From contig DNVQ01000008.1 of NCBI GenBank assembly GCA_003507475.1, forward strand, positions 8,055-17,088: DNA of 9,034 bases, given 5' to 3'. Below are positions 5,047-9,034 of this stretch, piece by piece. Each line of letters starts with the position of its first letter. Position 1 is the stretch's first letter. The translations under genes and the position numbers were made by a program. This stretch comes from Candidatus Moraniibacteriota bacterium. GTDB lineage: Bacteria > Patescibacteriota > Minisyncoccia > Moranbacterales > UBA9337. The notes under the pieces are model-generated. The model did not search any database. It had not been told where the DNA came from and worked only from the letters and a program-made list of their open reading frames with translations.

Positions 5047-5069
5047 AAAAAACACTTTTAAGTAAAATT

Positions 5070-6842
5070 ATGAGTATAAAGATGAAGTTATTCAAAAATC
5101 ATTTTATTGCATTGATGAGTTTGGGAATTGTTTTTTTGTTTTCTTCCAATTCATTTTTTATCAAAGAGTTTTTTGAAAAAAATTCAGAGCATGAACTGAT
5201 TGAAATATTTTTTGTGATTGCTTTTCTTTTCATATTAAGTTTTATTATATTTTATGTCTCTCATGTAATTAAATTGCCTTCTTTTGTTTTTGCCATCTTT
5301 TTTGGGATTGCAGCACATGACATCCTTTTGCCCATAACTGAAAATAAGGAGGTTTTGGGAGTAATTGTGGGCCTGGGAGCGACATTGATTCTTTTCGGGG
5401 GAGGAATTGAAACTCCTTTTGCTAATTTTAAAAAACTGATTTTTAAGATTTTCTCTCTATCTTTTGTTGGTCTGTTTACCACCGCCTTCTTGTTTTCTTG
5501 GACTGTTTATGGAGTTTCCTTGCTGTTTGGTCATCCTGTTTCTATTTTGACAGCGGTGCTTTTGGGCGCAGTATTGTCTTCGACTGATCCGGCAGCAATT
5601 ATTCCTATTCTTAAAAATCTGCGTTTCAAAAATCGCACCACTAAAGATATAATTGTTTCAGAAAGTGCCGTGACCGATGTTACGGGAACTTTGTTAACGG
5701 TAGTTTTTATCTCAATGGTCGTGGCAGGAGTAAGCCTGGATTCACTAAACGGATGGTATGGGGAGGTTTTTTCTGTTCATAGTGGAATAATTCTTTTTAA
5801 ACAACTTTTCTTTGGGGTGATTTTTGGATTTATCGGGTATATGCTTTTGGAGGGATTGATTAAGTTTAAAAAAAGATATAGTCATGAATCCGAGGCTGAT
5901 TCTGCTTTTTTTCTTTTCGTGCCAATCGTGATTTTTACAATGGCTATTTCTTTTGGAGGAAGCGGTTATTTGGCAGCTTTTATTGGAGGATTGCTCTTTA
6001 GTTTAACCGAACATCTGTATGAAACTGAAAGATTTTTTAATAATGTGATAGATGGTTTTCTTAAGCCGATTATATTTATTTTGCTTGGTTCCATTATTGA
6101 TGTGCAGTCATTGATTATGTATGCTCCTCTTGGAATTATTGCTTCATTGATTTTTATGCTGGCCATTCGACCGATTAGCGTCTTCATATCTTTAACTCCT
6201 TTTTATTTTTTTGGAAAAGAAAAAATGACCTGGAAGGAAATGTGGTTTATTTCAGCTGTAAGAGAAACTGGCGCAATTCCCGCAGTTTTGATGGTAACCA
6301 TCGCCAGTTTGGGGATTTCCCAAATAGACGGATTGATTGAAGTAGGTATGTGGGTTATTTTAATGACTTTGATAATAGAGCCTTTACTTTTGCCATATAT
6401 TGCTAAATATCTAAAAATTGCCGAACCTATATCAGATAAAAAAAGAATGGATCTAAATGGCAAACCGGTGGCGGTTTTGGTGACGCGGGGAAAATCTTTT
6501 ATTGAACGTCTTCCTTTTGTGACAGAGTGGGTAACGTTGCATGGCGTTAAAAAAGTGGCCATTCTTTTGTGTCTGGAAAATAATTATTCTTTGAAATTAG
6601 CCAAAGAAACCCAAGAATTAGCCCAAAAAGAATTTGAGAGATTGAATGGTATCCAGATGGAAAAAGATCTGCCTGAAATAGAATTTTCTTTTTTGAGCCG
6701 TAAAGGATTTTTGCATGAAAATATCGAGAGAATTTCCAAGGAAAACAAGAATGTAACAGTTATTTTTGTGGGTAAAAAAATGCTCGATTATCGATTGAAT
6801 GAGATAAAAAATATAACTGTGCCTTTTTATTTTGTGGACTAG
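5070..6842 (+). CDS. CPA1-family Na+(K+)/H+ antiporter with soluble C-terminal domain
   Basis: This 590-residue protein has about 12-13 TM helices (residues 12-446) and a soluble C-terminal part (about 455-590). Family signatures are LGATLILFGGGIE (102-114), the unwound-helix motif SSTDPAA (170-176), the ion-site motif SESAVTD203 (197-203) and the conserved Arg398 in AVRETGAIPAVL. The protein exchanges cytoplasmic Na+ or K+ for protons across the cell membrane. Typical NhaP proteins have ND at the ion site; here it is Thr202-Asp203, so Asp203 is kept and the Asn replaced. The C-terminal part alternates strands (VAVLVTRG, VAILLCLE, EFSFLSRKG, VTVIFVGKK, VPFYFVD) with helices, like a universal-stress-protein/Rossmann-type regulatory domain. 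The start is unsure: a TAAAAT (5063-5068) abuts the ATG, and Met5 (5082) is an alternative. No SD. Confidence 0.9.
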   Translation: MSIKMKLFKNHFIALMSLGIVFLFSSNSFFIKEFFEKNSEHELIEIFFVIAFLFILSFIIFYVSHVIKLPSFVFAIFFGIAAHDILLPITENKEVLGVIVGLGATLILFGGGIETPFANFKKLIFKIFSLSFVGLFTTAFLFSWTVYGVSLLFGHPVSILTAVLLGAVLSSTDPAAIIPILKNLRFKNRTTKDIIVSESAVTDVTGTLLTVVFISMVVAGVSLDSLNGWYGEVFSVHSGIILFKQLFFGVIFGFIGYMLLEGLIKFKKRYSHESEADSAFFLFVPIVIFTMAISFGGSGYLAAFIGGLLFSLTEHLYETERFFNNVIDGFLKPIIFILLGSIIDVQSLIMYAPLGIIASLIFMLAIRPISVFISLTPFYFFGKEKMTWKEMWFISAVRETGAIPAVLMVTIASLGISQIDGLIEVGMWVILMTLIIEPLLLPYIAKYLKIAEPISDKKRMDLNGKPVAVLVTRGKSFIERLPFVTEWVTLHGVKKVAILLCLENNYSLKLAKETQELAQKEFERLNGIQMEKDLPEIEFSFLSRKGFLHENIERISKENKNVTVIFVGKKMLDYRLNEIKNITVPFYFVD

Positions 6843-6898
6843 ATGTCGGTTGATTAGTTAAATTATTTTTGCTTCGATATCTTTTTTGTTCTTTTTTA

Positions 6899-6928
6899 TT
6901 GGCTTTATATTTTAAGGTTATGTATAAT
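6899..6928 (+). promoter_or_regulatory. Promoter of the NUDIX gene (TTGGCT-18-TATAAT)
   Basis: TTGGCT (6899-6904), an 18-nt spacer and a perfect TATAAT (6923-6928). Predicted start near 6935 gives a leader of about 26 nt without SD. The T-rich stretch 6866-6899 after the antiporter contains no convincing terminator hairpin. Confidence 0.6.
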
Positions 6929-6960
6929 AAAAATAATTAATTTCTATTTCATTAAATATC

Positions 6961-7467
6961 ATGAAAGAAGAAAAAGTCTTAATTGATGCAGTACTTTGTT
7001 TTTTAGTTAAAGATAATCAGGTTCTTTTGGCGCGCAAGGCAAAAAAAATTGGCGCAGGATGCTGGAGCGGGTACGGAGGGGGGATTGATGATGGTGAAAC
7101 AGAGATTCAGTCTATGATAAGAGAATTGAAAGAAGAAAGCGGGATAATTGCCAAAGAAGAATCTTTGGAAAAAGTAGCAATTATTGATTTTCATAACACC
7201 AAAAGTGACGGTGAAAAATTTATTTGCAAAGTGCATATTTATTTAGTTAATAACTGGATAGGTGAGCCCAGGGAAACCGAAGAAATGCTAACGCCAACAT
7301 GGTTTGATGTGGCGAAACTTCCTTTCGGGGAAATGATGCCTTCGGACAAAGATTGGTTGCCACAATTGCTTTGTGGAAAAAAAATGATTGCAAGTGCTTA
7401 TTTGGGGCCCTTTCAAGAGACATTGTTGGCCAAAACTGAGATTATATATGTGGAAAATTTTGATTAA
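6961..7467 (+). CDS. NUDIX hydrolase, MTH1-like (8-oxo-dGTP diphosphatase type)
   Basis: A perfect NUDIX box lies at 40-62: G40-x5-E46-x7-R54-E55-L-K-E58-E59-S-G61-I, the Mg2+-binding pyrophosphohydrolase signature. Around it the protein follows human MTH1 rather than E. coli MutT: GAGCWSGYGGGI (31-42) for GRWNGFGG, EEMLTPTWFDVAKLPFGEMMP (107-127) for [20 protein letters not shown], and the DxxWLPxLL that follows. It is predicted to hydrolyse oxidised purine nucleotides to monophosphates. Three MTH1 base-contact positions differ (N33 to Ser36, W117 to Met126, D119 to Ser128) while D120 is kept as Asp129, so the preferred base may differ. Length (168) is normal. Monocistronic; no SD. Confidence 0.9.
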   Translation: MKEEKVLIDAVLCFLVKDNQVLLARKAKKIGAGCWSGYGGGIDDGETEIQSMIRELKEESGIIAKEESLEKVAIIDFHNTKSDGEKFICKVHIYLVNNWIGEPRETEEMLTPTWFDVAKLPFGEMMPSDKDWLPQLLCGKKMIASAYLGPFQETLLAKTEIIYVENFD

Positions 7468-7471
7468 TAAA

Positions 7472-7502
7472 ATTGTTGTTTTTTAATATTATGCAAAACA
7501 AT
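7472..7502. terminator. Possible shared terminator between convergent NUDIX gene and small ORF
   Basis: ATTGTT-TT (7472-7477, 7479-7480) pairs with AAAACAAT (7495-7502), 8 pairs with one bulged G and a 14-nt loop. On the minus strand a short TTTATT follows, suiting the ORF ending at 7545. On the plus strand the T-run (7513-7517) is displaced. Weak. Confidence 0.3.
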
Positions 7503-7544
7503 CATCTGTGGATTTTTAATAAAATTTAGATTAACTTTTTTATT

Positions 7545-7736
7545 TTAAGAAAATATTTTTATAATATTGCGATTAATTTTAACATAGGAAATGCTGGGAA
7601 TAGCATTTTCATTTTTTTTAAATTGAGTGCCTTCTTGACGCTTGGCGTTATTATAGTTTTTTAAATAACCAAGGGCCATTAAGGTGGCAACTATCAGAAA
7701 TATAATGATTAGAAATGAGATTTTATTTATGGACAT
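7545..7736 (-). CDS. Small single-TM hypothetical protein, 63 aa
   Basis: The ORF encodes MSINK, a strongly hydrophobic helix (about 6-26, ISFLIIIFLIVATLMALGYL), then a basic/polar tail of about 37 residues. It would be a bitopic membrane or signal-anchored peptide with the tail outside. It is separated from the upstream minus-strand gene by a terminator, so it would need its own promoter, which I cannot identify with confidence, and it has no SD. TM-first layout and sensible composition favour a real gene, but an AT-rich chance ORF of this size is possible. No family recognised. Confidence 0.45.
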   Translation of the reverse strand: MSINKISFLIIIFLIVATLMALGYLKNYNNAKRQEGTQFKKNENAIPSISYVKINRNIIKIFS

Positions 7737-7762
7737 GTTTTTTTAATTTATCTTAATTAAAT

Positions 7763-7790
7763 AAAAAAACCGCTAATAAATTAGGGTTTT
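7763..7790 (-). terminator. Rho-independent terminator of the baeRF-like gene
   Basis: In plus coordinates AAAACC (7766-7771) pairs with GGTTTT (7785-7790) and CTAA (7773-7776) with TTAG (7781-7784), with one bulged G and a 4-nt loop. Seven A at 7763-7769 give the U-tract on the minus-strand transcript. The outermost pair touches the stop codon at 7790-7792. Confidence 0.75.
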
Positions 7791-8341
7791 CATTTCTTTA
7801 TAATTCTTTTTCTTTGCAAGGGCGATTTGGTTAATATTTTTTCCTCTTCTTTATTCTTGTAGATTCTTTCCGGAGTTGATTTTTTTTCTTTTTCCCAGAT
7901 TTTTAAGATTTCAAGGGGGCTGTGTTTGGTATATTCTCCATAAAATTTATTTTTTATTTTATCTCGGGTTTCTTTTTTTAGTTTTCCATAAATTCTATGC
8001 ATGGTTTGCTTTGGAGAAAAGAGATAAATCTCGTCTATTTTTCCGTTAAAAGATAAATCGTAGGCCTTATCTCTGATGGATTTATAAAATTTAAGTTTAA
8101 GGTCTTCTCGGTATTTCCCATAATGAGACATCGCACCAGCTTTCTCGGGTCCTGGGTTTGAATGCACATAGGCTTGCTTTTCTTTTCCTTCTTCTCTCAT
8201 CGAAAACTTTAAGCCTAGCTTGTCTTTAATGGTGCCTTTATGAGCTATTAAAAACCTTCCTTCATAATCGCCAGTAATTATGAAAAGAACTGATTTTTCT
8301 TCGAATTGATTAATAGGAGTTGGAATTTTCATATCCTTCAT
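7790..8341 (-). CDS. baeRF / host-attachment-like protein (tentative), 183 aa
   Basis: Residues 15-48 form an N-terminal strand segment (KSVLFIITGDYEGRFLIAHKG). A basic region with a Gly/His-rich bend (YVHSNPGPEKAGAMSHYGKYRED, about 58-80) follows, then a helix and the stretch DEIYLFSPKQTMHRIYGKL (103-121) and KNKFYGEYTKHSPLEILKIW (130-149). The last two resemble the closing part of the baeRF/host attachment family (PF10116 and relatives: a strand ending in a Pro, a helix of Leu/Arg, then GexxxDLTkhpxxEI), proteins related to the eRF1/Pelota domain and thought to act at ribosomes. The lysine-rich C-terminal tail (150-183) would suit RNA binding. The assignment rests on pattern only. Met4 is an alternative start, preceded by AAGGAT. 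Confidence 0.7.
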   Translation of the reverse strand: MKDMKIPTPINQFEEKSVLFIITGDYEGRFLIAHKGTIKDKLGLKFSMREEGKEKQAYVHSNPGPEKAGAMSHYGKYREDLKLKFYKSIRDKAYDLSFNGKIDEIYLFSPKQTMHRIYGKLKKETRDKIKNKFYGEYTKHSPLEILKIWEKEKKSTPERIYKNKEEEKILTKSPLQRKRIIKK

Positions 8342-8366
8342 CCTTATTAATTATTGATACTTTAAT

Positions 8367-8394
8367 TCTATATTAAAACAGAATTTTTTTCAAA
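8367..8394 (-). promoter_or_regulatory. Promoter of the baeRF-like gene (TTTGAA-16-TATAGA)
   Basis: On the minus strand TTTGAA (8394-8389), a 16-nt spacer and TATAGA (8372-8367) precede the start at 8341. The arrangement is back to back with the promoter at 8404-8430. Confidence 0.4.
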
Positions 8395-8403
8395 CTTAGC
8401 TAT

Positions 8404-8430
8404 TTGTTATTTTTTTAAAAATGATATAAT
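8404..8430 (+). promoter_or_regulatory. Extended -10 promoter of the secreted coiled-coil gene
   Basis: TTGTTA (8404-8409), a 15-nt spacer and TGA-TATAAT (8422-8430), a perfect extended -10. Predicted start near 8437 gives a leader of about 47 nt, AT-rich and without SD or clear hairpin. Confidence 0.6.
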
Positions 8431-8483
8431 ACTATAAAGATTTCCTTTTTTATTTATCTAATTAATTAAGCTAATAAAATAAT

Positions 8484-9034
8484 ATGGAGCAAAAAATAAA
8501 ACCAATGTATTTGTTTGTTATTTCATTTTTTTTACTTGCAGGTTTTGCCTCAATGGCAGCTATAGCCAAGAATGATAATGATAAAAATGGTAGCGATAAG
8601 AGCAATAAAGCGGGAAAAACTTCTCAGAGCGAAGAGGCAGGGGGTGATAAAGTAATTAATCTTAAGGACTATAAAAAAGCAGATGTGACCAAGGGTGAAA
8701 CTAATGCAAAAGTGCATAAGGAAAAAACTACTGAAGTTATTGAGAATTTAGAAAAAATACAAGTTCAGAAAGAAATTGTGGAAGCAGAAGATGCAACTCG
8801 AGTTGAGGTAAAAAATAAAGCTAAAAAGCAAATAGCGGAAGTGATGGTTGAGCAGGAATCTTCGCAGGAAGAAGTTTCTACTGCGATTGAAGAAGTTGAA
8901 AATAATGGAAACTTAAGAAAGTTCATTTTCGGTCCTGATTATAAAAATTTAGGTCAATTAAGAAGCGAGCTGGTGCAAAATAGAAATCAAATCAGAAAAC
9001 TTACTCAAGCTATCGAGACTTTAAAAATAAATGG
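8484..9034 (+). CDS. Secreted, charged coiled-coil protein, 3' end beyond the window
   Basis: The frame is open from ATG 8484 to the window edge (183 codons, no stop). It starts with a Sec signal peptide: basic MEQKIKP, a hydrophobic core (8-23), and a likely cleavage site after A26-I-A28. The mature part (29-about 145) is low-complexity and rich in K, E, N, S and Q (DNDKNGSDKSNKAGK, then EVIENLEKIQVQKEIVEAE), predicted helical/disordered. From about 150 a more conserved-looking stretch appears (NLRKFIFGPDYKNLGQLRSELVQNRNQIRKLTQAIETL), probably a coiled coil. It is exported to the cell surface or periplasm-like space; function unknown. The conserved end resembles a recurring CPR secreted family (impression). 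The start is supported by signal-peptide position and the promoter; no SD. Confidence 0.8.
   Translation, partial: MEQKIKPMYLFVISFFLLAGFASMAAIAKNDNDKNGSDKSNKAGKTSQSEEAGGDKVINLKDYKKADVTKGETNAKVHKEKTTEVIENLEKIQVQKEIVEAEDATRVEVKNKAKKQIAEVMVEQESSQEEVSTAIEEVENNGNLRKFIFGPDYKNLGQLRSELVQNRNQIRKLTQAIETLKIN

Noticed and set aside
6203..6562. Minus-strand 119-codon ORF (and others at 5261-5482 and 5966-6187) opposite the antiporter
   Set aside because: Antisense to a certain membrane-protein gene; composition is a by-product of the sense codons and no start signals are present.
7003..7236. Minus-strand 77-codon ORF opposite the NUDIX box
   Set aside because: Antisense shadow of a gene with a perfect NUDIX signature.

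Overview
The window is an AT-rich (roughly one-third G+C by eye) bacterial chromosome segment with short genes, many of them single transcription units. Several things point to a Patescibacteria/CPR genome, most likely of the Parcubacteria type: the gene mix (DUF134, SRAP, a small cupin, membrane-anchored DUF305, a PLD/cardiolipin-synthase-like enzyme, an MTH1-like NUDIX protein, a secreted coiled-coil protein), strongly K/I/F-biased proteins, and almost no Shine-Dalgarno sites. This is inference from style and families; no marker gene is present. TGA acts as a stop: the genes ending at 1915 and 7790 use it, and terminator hairpins lie downstream of or overlap those stops. The UGA=Gly code of some CPR lineages is therefore unlikely.

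Layout, left to right: the 3' part of a DUF134 DNA-binding gene (1-213, +) with its terminator; a promoter and a highly structured non-coding leader (about 300-446) ending in its own terminator, directly before an SRAP/YedK abasic-site protein (459-1121); an unrecognised 204-residue protein with the only strong SD (1301-1915); a cupin (2033-2431); a three-TM DUF305 protein (2683-3126); a short promoter-RNA-terminator unit (3163-3266) before a membrane-anchored coiled-coil gene broken by an in-frame TAA (3306-3767); a minus-strand two-HKD phospholipase D/cardiolipin-synthase-like enzyme (3783-4841); another promoter-RNA-terminator unit (4942-5046) before a CPA1-type Na+/H+ antiporter with a soluble C-terminal domain (5070-6842); an MTH1-like NUDIX hydrolase (6961-7467); a small single-TM ORF (7545-7736, -); a baeRF/host-attachment-like protein (7790-8341, -); and the 5' part of a secreted coiled-coil protein (8484-9034, +, runs off the window).

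There is no obvious multi-gene pathway. Two genes fit DNA/nucleotide damage handling (SRAP, MTH1-like NUDIX) and several act at the envelope (PLD, antiporter, DUF305, broken coiled-coil gene, secreted protein), but they are separated by terminators and promoters. The most notable feature is in the intergenic DNA. In three places a promoter drives a short structured RNA ending at a terminator only 13-40 nt before the next start codon. At two of these (before SRAP and before the antiporter) no upstream gene needs that terminator, so each marks either an attenuator/riboswitch-like leader or a stand-alone small RNA. The leader before SRAP also folds as a three-way junction whose closing stem excludes the terminator stem. 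No gap exceeds 300 bases.
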